Assembly: GCA_011046145.1 (NCBI GenBank)
Contig: DSBA01000045.1
Location: 1-10,031 of the forward strand
DNA length: 10,031 nucleotides
Direction of reading: 5' to 3'
From: Candidatus Uhrbacteria bacterium
GTDB lineage: Bacteria > Patescibacteriota > Patescibacteriia > CAIXNZ01
This document shows positions 1 through 7,457 of the stretch, in pieces. The translations under genes and the position numbers were made by a program. A model generated the notes under the pieces. That model saw nothing but the letters and a program-made list of their open reading frames with translations. It did not search any database and was not told the DNA's origin. Position 1 is the stretch's first letter. The number at the start of each line of letters is the position of its first letter.

Positions 1-93
1 TATCTAGGAGAATACGTCTGGAGATATAATAACAGAAATTTAAATTTAAAAGAACAGGAAAAACGCTTATATAAGCTAATTATTAACGATTAA
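1..93 (+). CDS. C-terminal fragment of probable IS1595/ISXO2-like transposase (5'-truncated by the window edge)
   Basis: The frame is open from base 1 to a TAA at 91-93 and gives 30 residues, including YLGEYVWRYNNRN and a Lys/Glu-rich helix after it. A tail of the form YL-(D/G)-E-(F/Y)-x-W-R-(Y/F)-N-x-R is, from family knowledge, typical of the C-terminus of the DDE-type transposases of the IS1595 (ISXO2-like) family. The catalytic DDE residues and start lie outside the window, so activity cannot be judged. It is followed within 25 bases by what looks like the element's terminal repeat, which supports the mobile-element reading. An unrelated protein with a chance match in 30 residues remains possible. 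Confidence 0.6.
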   Translation, partial: YLGEYVWRYNNRNLNLKEQEKRLYKLIIND

Positions 94-96
94 TTG

Positions 97-114
97 GTCC
101 GAAAATCGGACTTT
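97..114 (+). terminator. Small hairpin inside the insertion-sequence end, possible transposase terminator
   Basis: GTCCG (97-101) pairs with CGGAC (107-111) around the loop AAAAT, followed by only three T residues. The five-pair GC-containing stem lies four bases after the transposase stop. It could reduce read-through into the RNase H gene, but the short T tract makes it a weak terminator, and it may instead be part of the transposase recognition sequence. Confidence 0.35.
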
Positions 115-132
115 ACCCAAAATTAATTATAT

Positions 133-540
133 ATGAATAAAATAATTAAAATATTTACTGACGGCGGCGCCAGGGGTAATCCCGGGCCGGCAGCTATAGG
201 CGTTGTGATTAAGGATGAAAAAGATAATATTTTAAAAGAGTATCATGAATTTGTAGGAAAAGCGACCAACAACCAGGCTGAATACCGGGCATTGATTAAA
301 GGCTTGGAATTAGCTAAAGAATTTAAACCTCAAAAAGTCATTTGTTATCTGGATAGTGAATTAATAGTAAAACAAATGAAGCAAGAATACAGGGTGAAAG
401 ATAAAAATTTGCAGCCACTTTTTATTAAAGCCTGGAATGCGGCTTTGGGTTTGAAAAATGTCAGCTATCATCATATTGCCAGGGATCTCAATAAAGAGGC
501 GGACAAGCTTTTGAATTTGGAGCTGGATAAGCATTGTTGA
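133..540 (+). CDS. rnhA: Ribonuclease HI family protein
   Basis: This 135-residue protein covers one RNase H domain, which cleaves the RNA strand of RNA-DNA hybrids (R-loops, primers). The four acidic metal-binding residues are recognisable: D10 in FTDGGARGNPGPAA, E50 in TNNQAEYRAL, D74 in YLDSELIV and D124 in NKEAD. The C-terminal HHIARDLNKEADKL matches the H-x-x-R-x-x-N-x-x-AD pattern of the compact bacterial and archaeal-like RNase HI group rather than the E. coli form, whose GHAGH loop is absent. There is no N-terminal hybrid-binding domain. The ATG at 133 leaves only nine residues before the first catalytic Asp, as expected for the family. There is no Shine-Dalgarno sequence, and no obvious promoter lies between the gene and the insertion-sequence end, so transcription may come from within or through the element. 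It ends with TGA, so TGA is a stop here. Confidence 0.93.
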   Translation: MNKIIKIFTDGGARGNPGPAAIGVVIKDEKDNILKEYHEFVGKATNNQAEYRALIKGLELAKEFKPQKVICYLDSELIVKQMKQEYRVKDKNLQPLFIKAWNAALGLKNVSYHHIARDLNKEADKLLNLELDKHC

Positions 541-541
541 T

Positions 542-571
542 TTGTCGCATTAAGTTAATTTGTGATATAAT
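542..571 (+). promoter_or_regulatory. Promoter with extended -10 for the pilus block
   Basis: TTGTCG (542-547, 4 of 6 matches to TTGACA) is followed after 18 bases by a perfect TATAAT (566-571) with an upstream TG at 563-564, giving the extended -10 TGATATAAT. A start site near 578 would leave a leader of about 75 bases before pilM. It overlaps the region just past the RNase H stop, and I see no terminator between the two genes. Confidence 0.6.
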
Positions 572-584
572 AAACTAGAGTTTG

Positions 585-650
585 AGTGCTTTAGCATTAT
601 AGTGTTATAGTACTAAAATTTTAAAATCTAAAACGCTAAAATTTAAATTA
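585..650 (+). repeat. Low-complexity leader of short repeated words before pilM
   Basis: The untranslated leader is built from near-repeats: CTAAAATTT occurs at 613-621 and 636-644, TTATAG recurs around 597-610, and TTTAGC (590-595) can pair with GCTAAA (635-640). It contains no Shine-Dalgarno sequence and no good long stem. It may be neutral low-complexity DNA, or weak structure in the pilM leader. Confidence 0.4.
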
Positions 651-651
651 T

Positions 652-1731
652 ATGGCTAAACCAAGCAGCTTTCTAGGCGTTGACTTGTCGCCTGACGCTA
701 TAAAATTGGTTGAATTAAGGCCGGAAAAAGGCAAACCACAATTAGTGACCTATGGCTATACAGAGAGCAAAGGCGATGTTTTAATGGGCGATTTTATAAG
801 CAATAAAAATATTACTACAACATTATTGAAAGAGGTAGCTGACAGGGCAAAAGTGACGACAAATTATGCTCTGGCAGCTTTGCCCAATGCTTCAATATTT
901 TCTTCGGTAGTTAAATTATCTAATCTTCTTAAGAGAGATTTGGATAATAAAGCTAAAATTAAAGATTTGCTTTCAGCTGAAGTTAAAAAAATATTGCCAA
1001 GGCCCCTTGAAGAAATGGTTTTTGATTTTAACCTTATTCCTACGGAAAATGTGCAAAAAGCCGGCCGCAACGACAAATTGGAAGTGGTGAGATTTTTAAT
1101 TACAGCCGCGCCAAATGAAATAGTTAAAAACTATGTTGATATTTTCAAACAGGCTGGTTTTCAGCTGACTAATTTGGATATAGAGTCTTTTGCTTTGGAA
1201 CGTTCTTTAATCGGCACTGACAGGTCTTTGCTTATGATTATTGATATTGGCGAAAACAGAACATCTTTGTCAATTGTCAATTTGACAATCCCAATTTTAA
1301 ACCGAGGTATTCAGGTTGGCGGCGCTGCAGTGACAAAATCAATAGCTGATAGCCTGAAAATTACTATTTCAGACGCGGAAAATTATAAATTGGATTTGGG
1401 CATTATGATGGCTCAAGAAAATATGGAAAATTACCCCGCACCAGTAGAAGAAGCTTTGGCACCTATTGTTACTGAAATCAAATATCTCTTGAAATCTTAT
1501 TATGAACAAATGGGCCAGGAAAAAACTTTAGATAAAATCATTTTGACAGGGGGCGGAGCTTTGCTTGGCAATTTTTTGGATAAGTATTTGACTAATGTTT
1601 TGAATGTCAGAACTTATGTGGGAGATCCTTGGGCCAGGGTTATTTATCCGGAAGAGTTAGCGCCTGTTTTGCAGGAAATAGGCCCTCGTTTTTCAGTTGC
1701 TTTGGGCTTGGCAATGAGAGAAATTGTTTAA
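652..1731 (+). CDS. pilM: Type IV pilus assembly protein PilM (actin-like ATPase)
   Basis: This 359-residue protein has the full length of PilM, the cytoplasmic actin-fold protein that binds the N-terminal peptide of PilN and couples the inner-membrane pilus subcomplex to the motor side. The actin/FtsA-type nucleotide-binding blocks are visible: phosphate-1 motif FLGVDLS at 7-13 with D11, phosphate-2 motif IIDIGENRTS at 196-205, and the adenosine motif ILTGGGALLG at 297-306, ending with SVALGLAMRE at 348-357. There is no signal peptide or membrane segment. The ATG at 652 puts the first motif at the usual position. It is the first gene of a pilus block and follows a leader of about 75 bases from an extended -10 promoter. 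No canonical pilN or pilO follows; the next gene encodes an unusual membrane protein. Confidence 0.93.
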   Translation: MAKPSSFLGVDLSPDAIKLVELRPEKGKPQLVTYGYTESKGDVLMGDFISNKNITTTLLKEVADRAKVTTNYALAALPNASIFSSVVKLSNLLKRDLDNKAKIKDLLSAEVKKILPRPLEEMVFDFNLIPTENVQKAGRNDKLEVVRFLITAAPNEIVKNYVDIFKQAGFQLTNLDIESFALERSLIGTDRSLLMIIDIGENRTSLSIVNLTIPILNRGIQVGGAAVTKSIADSLKITISDAENYKLDLGIMMAQENMENYPAPVEEALAPIVTEIKYLLKSYYEQMGQEKTLDKIILTGGGALLGNFLDKYLTNVLNVRTYVGDPWARVIYPEELAPVLQEIGPRFSVALGLAMREIV

Positions 1732-1760
1732 TTTCCGCAAATTTACTGATCTGCTACAAA

Positions 1761-1788
1761 TAGACAAATAACCAGTCAGTTTTATAAA
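1761..1788 (+). promoter_or_regulatory. Candidate internal promoter between pilM and the next gene
   Basis: TAGACA (1761-1766, 5 of 6) and TATAAA (1783-1788, 5 of 6) are separated by 16 bases. The gap after pilM is 115 bases, longer than the others in this block, so a second start for the downstream pilus genes is plausible. AT-rich DNA yields such matches by chance. Confidence 0.4.
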
Positions 1789-1846
1789 ATTTATAAGGCT
1801 AAAAATTAAGTGCAAGTTTTAAAATTAGTAAGGGATTTGTAATAAT

Positions 1847-2602
1847 ATGCCGATAGATCTTTTAGGCGGCGAGGCTAAAAAGCCGATTAAAAAAAAGACA
1901 GCAGATTTTGAAGTAAGAATGCACCTGCCCAAAAAAGAGGAGATTAAAAAAGAAAAAGAAAGGGTGAAAATAAAAAAAGAAAGAAAAGAGGAAGAAGCAA
2001 AAGAAGAATTTCAGGAAGTCAATTTGCTGCTGTCTTTCAGGCGATATTTGTTAAAGAAATATTTAGTTTTTTCAGCTCTTTTTGTTATAATTATAGTTGC
2101 AGGCTTTTTAATTTACGCAGGTTATGTTTATTTTTTTCCCAAACTGCCACCTGCGCCATTGCTTAGCAATGAAAATGCAAATGAGCCAGTTGCAGTTATT
2201 GAGCCTCCGATTGAGCCGCCGCTGATTCAGCCTAGTCCTTTGCCAGAACCTCCTGCCCCACCACCGCCACTGCCATCTCCAATTCCAGAACCAGTATTGC
2301 CACCAGAACCATTGCCAGAATTGCCTTTGCCAGATACGGAATTGGCGCCTTTGCGCGGTTCAGTAGTTAAATTTATTGATTCTGAAAATCTTTATTTAGT
2401 TGAAGACAACGGAGAATTGCGGTTGATAGATGTAAATACGGTTATTTTTAAAAATGGCCAGAGAGCCGACCAACTCAGTCCCAGATTAATTTATACTCTT
2501 GCTGACCGTTATCAATATATCAGGCGCGGCAAAGACGTAAAAGGCCAAGTTGACTGGGATCCCCGAGTTTTAATCCCTGAAGAGTTAGAGCTTTTTTTAT
2601 AA
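1847..2602 (+). CDS. Single-pass membrane protein with proline-rich stalk; possible PilN functional analogue
   Basis: I do not recognise a named family over the whole 251 residues. Four zones are visible. First, a cytoplasmic start MPIDLLGGEAKK. Second, a very charged Lys/Glu-rich stretch at about 28-56, likely a long helix. Third, one transmembrane helix at about 72-97, preceded by basic residues (RRYLLKK), which predicts N-in topology. Fourth, a Pro-rich stretch at about 98-168 rich in PEP and PPL, then a small folded C-terminal region at 169-251 containing GSVVKFIDSENLYLVEDNG. The last part weakly resembles the GSLVK/DSxxVYLVE-type modules common in surface proteins of this radiation. The gene directly follows pilM, where pilN normally sits, and residues 3-6 (IDLL) resemble the INLLP motif by which PilN binds PilM. 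A PilN-like anchoring role is therefore inferred, not shown. AGGG at 1831-1834 is too far upstream (12 bases) to be a normal ribosome binding site. Confidence 0.85.
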   Translation: MPIDLLGGEAKKPIKKKTADFEVRMHLPKKEEIKKEKERVKIKKERKEEEAKEEFQEVNLLLSFRRYLLKKYLVFSALFVIIIVAGFLIYAGYVYFFPKLPPAPLLSNENANEPVAVIEPPIEPPLIQPSPLPEPPAPPPPLPSPIPEPVLPPEPLPELPLPDTELAPLRGSVVKFIDSENLYLVEDNGELRLIDVNTVIFKNGQRADQLSPRLIYTLADRYQYIRRGKDVKGQVDWDPRVLIPEELELFL

Positions 2603-2639
2603 ACATTTTTTATAATTTTTAATTTTAATTTTAAACAAC

Positions 2640-3032
2640 ATGGCAAAAGAAAAAAAGATAAAAATAATTTTAATTGAAGACGATTCTTTCTTGGTAGAAA
2701 TGTATTCTACCAAATTTGAATTGGAAGGCTTTGAAGTTATTTCAGCGGAAGACGGCAAAAAGGGGTTGGAAATGGTAAAAAAGGAAAAGCCGGATATTAT
2801 CCTTTTGGATATTTTAATGCCCCAGATGGACGGCTTTGCTGTTTTAGACGCTTTGAAAAAAGATAAAGAAGTGGCGGACATCCCTGTTATTTTGCTGACT
2901 AATTTAGGCCAAAAAGAGGATGTAAAAAAAGGCTTTGAAAAAGGGGCAGTCGGCTATTTGATCAAAGCCCATTTTATGCCTTCTGAAGTTGTTGATAAAA
3001 TCAAGAAAATTTTAAAAGAAAATAAAAAATAA
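2640..3032 (+). CDS. Stand-alone CheY-like response regulator receiver protein
   Basis: The 130 residues form one receiver domain and nothing else, so output must be through protein contacts rather than DNA binding. The phosphorylation site is intact: acidic pocket E13-D14-D15 in LIEDDSFL, phosphoacceptor D57 in ILLDILMPQMDG, the switch Thr87 in ILLTN, and Lys109 in GYLIKAHF. It sits 37 bases after the stalk protein and 16 bases before the first prepilin-like gene, so it is almost certainly co-transcribed with pilus genes and probably adjusts pilus assembly or retraction, as PilG/PilH-type receivers do elsewhere. No histidine kinase is present in the window. There is no Shine-Dalgarno sequence. 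The start at 2640 leaves a short basic N-terminal tail before the first beta strand, as is usual. Confidence 0.93.
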   Translation: MAKEKKIKIILIEDDSFLVEMYSTKFELEGFEVISAEDGKKGLEMVKKEKPDIILLDILMPQMDGFAVLDALKKDKEVADIPVILLTNLGQKEDVKKGFEKGAVGYLIKAHFMPSEVVDKIKKILKENKK

Positions 3033-3048
3033 GATTTATATTAAGCAG

Positions 3049-3519
3049 ATGAAAGAAAAGGGCATAACTAAAATTGAAGCCTTAATAATTGGTCTTTTGG
3101 CTTTAATTATAATCATGGGCAATATTTTTTTTATTTCTTATTTGAATTCTAAGGCGCGTGATATTCAGGTCTTATCAGAGGTCAAGCAGATAAGAGACGG
3201 ATTGGAAGTTTTTTTACTAACCAATAATTTTTATCCGGAAGCCAAAGACCCCATGGTTTTAAACGATGTTTATCTGGGAACAGAAAAATTATGTTTAAGC
3301 GGTTTTAAAAAATTGTCTGATTTTTGCGATAAAAATATTTTAACGCCTATACCTAATCAGTATTTTAACCAGGGCAACCGCTATTATTATAAATCAGCCG
3401 ACGACAATAAAAATTATCAAATAGAGTTTGAATTAAAAACTAATTTTAAAAGGCAGGGGCTTTTCAAGGGGGTAAATTGCGCCACTAATTTGGGCATAAA
3501 TAGCCAGCCTTGTTTTTAA
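3049..3519 (+). CDS. Atypical prepilin-like protein (minor pilin or pseudopilin)
   Basis: The protein has 156 residues with a divergent class III prepilin leader: MKEKG then ITKIEALIIGLLALIIIMGN. Cleavage after G5 would leave Ile at +1, Lys at +3 and the key Glu at +5 (E10). The usual Phe/Met at +1 and the hydrophobic residue at +3 are missing. The hydrophobic helix runs to about residue 31. The next part, SKARDIQVLSEVKQIRDGLE, closely matches AKARDANRISDVKQIRTALE in the following pilin, and both share YP and EKLC further on, so the two are paralogues. C82 and C93 could form a disulfide like C84 and C98 of the neighbour; C144 and C155 lie near the end. A minor, initiating pilin is the likeliest role. 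It lies 7 bases upstream of the next pilin gene. Confidence 0.8.
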   Translation: MKEKGITKIEALIIGLLALIIIMGNIFFISYLNSKARDIQVLSEVKQIRDGLEVFLLTNNFYPEAKDPMVLNDVYLGTEKLCLSGFKKLSDFCDKNILTPIPNQYFNQGNRYYYKSADDNKNYQIEFELKTNFKRQGLFKGVNCATNLGINSQPCF

Positions 3520-3526
3520 AAAAAAT

Positions 3527-4006
3527 ATGAAAAATTTTAATGGACAAAAAGGCTTTACATTGATTGAACTTTTGGTTATCATCATCATCATCATCATTTT
3601 GGCTGGTATTAGCATTATTGCTTTAAACGGCCAAAGGGCCAAAGCGCGCGATGCAAATAGGATAAGCGATGTTAAACAGATCCGTACGGCTTTGGAATTT
3701 TATTTTAGCGATGAGGGAGAATACCCGGCCATTAGCCAGCCTGTTGTTTTGGGCAAAGGCAATGCGGAAAAATTATGTTCTAAGGCTGAAGGTGGTTTTG
3801 TGTCTGCAACAACAGCCTGTAGCCAGGAAACAACTTATATGAGCAAGGTGCCTACAGATCCTTTGCCTGACCGGCAATATACTTATACTGGCTCAAACGA
3901 TGGTTTTGACATACTTTTTATTACGGAAAAAGAAAGCAGTTTGGGGCTGGCTGGCGCTTATCATGCCCATTCCGAAACCATTGATACCAGTTCTGGCAAT
4001 AGATAA
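3527..4006 (+). CDS. Type IV prepilin, probable major pilin or main pseudopilin
   Basis: The 159-residue protein has a canonical prepilin leader and methylation site: an eight-residue basic leader, then G9 and F10-TLIELLV, with Glu at +5 (E14). The hydrophobic helix contains seven consecutive Ile residues (18-24), followed by LAGISIIAL and a helical AKARDANRISDVKQIRTALEF. The globular part has C84 and C98, a probable disulfide, and SKVPTDPLPDRQYTYTG (106-122), a segment frequent in pilins of Patescibacteria. PilD encoded just downstream is the expected processing enzyme, acting on the cytoplasmic side of the membrane. Upstream is a stretch of A residues with no Shine-Dalgarno sequence. The gene ends the pilus block at a strong intrinsic terminator. 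Whether it is the major subunit cannot be told from sequence. Confidence 0.93.
   Translation: MKNFNGQKGFTLIELLVIIIIIIILAGISIIALNGQRAKARDANRISDVKQIRTALEFYFSDEGEYPAISQPVVLGKGNAEKLCSKAEGGFVSATTACSQETTYMSKVPTDPLPDRQYTYTGSNDGFDILFITEKESSLGLAGAYHAHSETIDTSSGNR
3578..3595 (+). repeat. (ATC)6 trinucleotide tract inside the pilin membrane helix
   Basis: Six perfect ATC units followed by ATT encode the run of seven Ile at residues 18-24. Ile is mostly ATT or ATA elsewhere in the window, so the pure ATC run is a real microsatellite. Slippage would stay in frame and change the length of the hydrophobic helix. Confidence 0.85.
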
Positions 4007-4011
4007 AACAT

Positions 4012-4051
4012 AAAAAACAGGCTGTTTCGGGGGGAAAATCGCCTGTTTTTT
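4012..4051 (+). terminator. Intrinsic terminator of the pilus block
   Basis: AAAAAACAGGC (4012-4022) pairs perfectly with GCCTGTTTTTT (4041-4051), an 11-bp stem around an 18-base loop, ending in a run of six T residues. It begins 6 bases after the pilin stop. The A tract on the left arm means it could also terminate transcription from the other strand, though no opposing gene is present. Confidence 0.85.
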
Positions 4052-4065
4052 AATTGCTAAAAAAG

Positions 4066-4074
4066 TGTTATAAT
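4066..4074 (+). promoter_or_regulatory. Extended -10 element for the prepilin peptidase gene
   Basis: TGTTATAAT gives a perfect TATAAT (4069-4074) with the TG of an extended -10, directly downstream of the pilus-block terminator. No convincing -35 is present; the upstream sequence is the terminator T tract. A start near 4081 would give a leader of about 75 bases. Confidence 0.5.
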
Positions 4075-4103
4075 TTAATCAGTTAAAAGTTAAAAAGTTT
4101 ATA

Positions 4104-4150
4104 AAGTATAAAGTTTACTTTATTAATTTTCTACTTTCTACTTTATACTT
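4104..4150 (+). repeat. Inverted repeat in the pilD leader
   Basis: AAGTATAAAGT (4104-4114) and ACTTTATACTT (4140-4150) form a perfect 11-bp inverted repeat with a 25-base loop. The right arm ends 5 bases before the pilD ATG at 4156. The whole leader from 4083 is made of variants of AAGTTTA and CTACTTT. There is no T tract, so it is not a terminator; in RNA the stem would occupy the bases next to the start codon. Confidence 0.7.
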
Positions 4151-4155
4151 GATTT

Positions 4156-4899
4156 ATGCTTTACAGTGCATTTATTTTTTTCTTGACTGGTTTGATTTTA
4201 GGCAGTTTTTTAAACAGCCTGGCTTATGGTTTGTATTATAAATTGCCTCTTTGGCGGCGTTCTTTTTGCCCCAAATGCAAAAAAATCATCAAAATAAAAG
4301 ATTTAATGCCTTTGCTAAGTTTTATTTTTTTGGGCGGCAAATGCCGTTTTTGCAAAGGCAAAATCAGCTGGCAATATTTTGTTGTAGAATTAGCCACAGG
4401 CCTTGTTTTTATCCTGTTTTTTGTCAAATATGGGGCTTTGAATTTATTTTTATGGCGTGACTTATTTTTTGCTTTGATTTTGATTTTTCTTTTTGTTTTT
4501 GATTTAAAATATTATCTGATTTTAGATAAAATTGTTTTGCCCGCTTTAATTCTGGCAATAATAATCAGCTTGGCATCGGGTTTGGGATTTTTAAATTTAA
4601 TAATTGGAATTTTAATCGGCGCTTTGTTTTTTGGGCTGCAGCACATAATCTCCAAAGGCAGCTGGGTTGGCGAAGGCGATATAAAACTTGGCGCATTAAT
4701 CGGCGCCATGCTGGGGTGGCCGTTGGTAATTTTGGCGCTGGCTTTGGCTTATATTATTGGCGGCGCAGTCGCGGTTTTTTTGCTGGTCAGTGCCAGAAAA
4801 AAATTTGGCGATATTCTGCCCATGGGTACTTTTTTAACCGCGGCAGCAATTATTGTTTTGCTTTGGGGCGAGGACATTTTGCGAATTTTTGGCATGTGA
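4156..4899 (+). CDS. pilD: Prepilin peptidase / N-methyltransferase (A24 family)
   Basis: This 247-residue polytopic membrane protein cleaves the Gly-Phe bond of prepilins and methylates the new N-terminus. The N-terminal half has the cytoplasmic zinc-binding cysteines C38-x2-C41 and C63-x2-C66 between hydrophobic helices, followed by ISWQYFVVELATG (70-82), the conserved segment of bifunctional enzymes. The aspartyl protease half has both catalytic Asp residues: D116 in FVFDLKYYLILD and D175 in VGEGDIKLG. LPMGTFLTAAA (221-231) corresponds to the usual PFGPFL motif. Length is near the family norm. The gene opens a new unit just after the pilus terminator and ends with TGA. Its substrates are very likely the two prepilins encoded just upstream. 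There is no Shine-Dalgarno sequence before the ATG. Confidence 0.95.
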   Translation: MLYSAFIFFLTGLILGSFLNSLAYGLYYKLPLWRRSFCPKCKKIIKIKDLMPLLSFIFLGGKCRFCKGKISWQYFVVELATGLVFILFFVKYGALNLFLWRDLFFALILIFLFVFDLKYYLILDKIVLPALILAIIISLASGLGFLNLIIGILIGALFFGLQHIISKGSWVGEGDIKLGALIGAMLGWPLVILALALAYIIGGAVAVFLLVSARKKFGDILPMGTFLTAAAIIVLLWGEDILRIFGM

Positions 4900-4937
4900 T
4901 TTTTAAATAAATTAAAATAAAGCTTTATATTTTTTAA

Positions 4938-6938
<2,001 letters not shown>

Positions 6939-6956
6939 CAATGATTGCTGGTTGCG

Positions 6957-7010
6957 GATTGCAGATTACAGTAATAAAATTAATAATCTGCAATCTGTAA
7001 TCTGCAATCT
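6957..7010 (+). repeat. Hairpin with duplicated right arm between ligA and hpf
   Basis: GATTGCAGATTACAG (6957-6971) pairs perfectly with CTGTAATCTGCAATC (6995-7009), a 15-bp stem with a 23-base loop. AATCTGCAATCT occurs twice, at 6985-6996 and 6999-7010, so the first 11 bases of the left arm (6957-6967) can instead pair with AATCTGCAATC at 6985-6995. The two stems exclude each other. No T tract follows, so it is not a simple terminator. A weak promoter-like pair, TTGCGG (6952-6957) and TAAAAT (6975-6980) 17 bases apart, overlaps the left arm. Confidence 0.8.
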
Positions 7011-7030
7011 TAAATCTTAATTCCAAAACC

Positions 7031-7348
7031 ATGCAAATCCACATCAAAGGCACAAATTTAGAGCTTACAGACGCGATTAAAAATTATGCCCATGAAAAAA
7101 TCAGCAGTCTGGAAAAATTTTATGACGGTGTTTTAATTGCTCGGGTAGAGGTTGGAGTTACAACCAAACACCACCAAAAGGGCAATATTTTTCGGGCAGA
7201 AGCTAATTTAGAAGTGCCGCAAAAATATAATCTTCGCGCTGAAGCTGAAAAAGAAGATTTGTACATGGCGATTAATGAAGTCAAGGATGATCTGCAAAGG
7301 CAGATAAAAAAATTTAAAGAGAAAAAACGGGGCAATTTTAAATTTTAG
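7031..7348 (+). CDS. hpf: Short ribosome hibernation-promoting factor (HPF/RaiA family)
   Basis: The 105-residue protein matches the single-domain HPF/YfiA fold, which binds the decoding region of the 30S subunit and silences ribosomes under stress. Recognisable segments are MQIHIKGTNLELTDAIKNY at the start, KISSLEKFYDGV (23-34), the VEVGVTTKHHQKGNIFRAEANLEVP strands (about 40-64) and the final helix DLYMAINEVKDDLQRQIKK (about 76-94) with a basic end KFKEKKRG. It lacks the C-terminal dimerisation domain of long HPF, so it is the short type. The gap from ligA holds an unusual double hairpin that may influence expression. A terminator follows 20 bases after the stop. There is no Shine-Dalgarno sequence. 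Confidence 0.94.
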   Translation: MQIHIKGTNLELTDAIKNYAHEKISSLEKFYDGVLIARVEVGVTTKHHQKGNIFRAEANLEVPQKYNLRAEAEKEDLYMAINEVKDDLQRQIKKFKEKKRGNFKF

Positions 7349-7367
7349 CAATATTTCTCGTCGCTAT

Positions 7368-7394
7368 TACCCCCCAATATTTGGGTAGTTTTTT
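7368..7394 (+). terminator. Intrinsic terminator after hpf
   Basis: CCCAA (7373-7377) pairs with TTGGG (7381-7385) around TAT; alternatively TACCC (7368-7372) pairs with GGGTA (7383-7387). Six T residues follow at 7389-7394. The short GC stem and T tract, placed between hpf and the next promoter, fit a Rho-independent terminator. Confidence 0.7.
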
Positions 7395-7395
7395 C

Positions 7396-7424
7396 TTGTG
7401 AAAATTTTTAATTTATTGTATAAT
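7396..7424 (+). promoter_or_regulatory. Promoter of the large surface-protein gene
   Basis: TTGTGA (7396-7401, 4 of 6) and a perfect TATAAT (7419-7424) are separated by exactly 17 bases. They lie immediately after the hpf terminator. A start near 7431 would leave about 27 untranslated bases before the ATG at 7458. The arrangement indicates that the surface protein is transcribed independently. Confidence 0.7.
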
Positions 7425-7457
7425 AAAAAAGGAAAAAGGTTTAATTTTAATAAAAAT

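Larger units (their letters stand above)
1..118 (+). mobile_element. Right end of an insertion sequence, probably IS1595 family
   Basis: The transposase tail ends at 93 and is followed by TTGGTCCGAAAATCGGAC and then TTTACCC ending at 118. Read inward on the other strand, the end begins GGGTAAAGTCCG, and family ends often begin GG. If 118 is the last base of the element, the next eight bases (119-126, AAAATTAA) would be one copy of the target duplication; the family usually makes 8-bp duplications. The left end and second duplication copy are outside the window, so the boundary is inferred. Confidence 0.45.

Noticed and set aside
864..1076. Antisense ORF within pilM, and similar antisense ORFs at 2597-2881, 3433-3642, 4236-4427, 4512-4709 and 7120-7335
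   Set aside because: Each lies wholly or mostly inside a well-supported gene on the + strand, has no recognisable motif and has no upstream signals.
4104..4150. Terminator between the pilus block and pilD
   Set aside because: The stem is entirely A/T-rich apart from two or three pairs and has no T tract after it; the real terminator is at 4012-4051.
538..4899. Recoding of TGA to glycine, as in some Patescibacteria
   Set aside because: RNase H and the prepilin peptidase both end naturally at TGA at their expected lengths, and no conserved position in any gene here requires TGA as sense.
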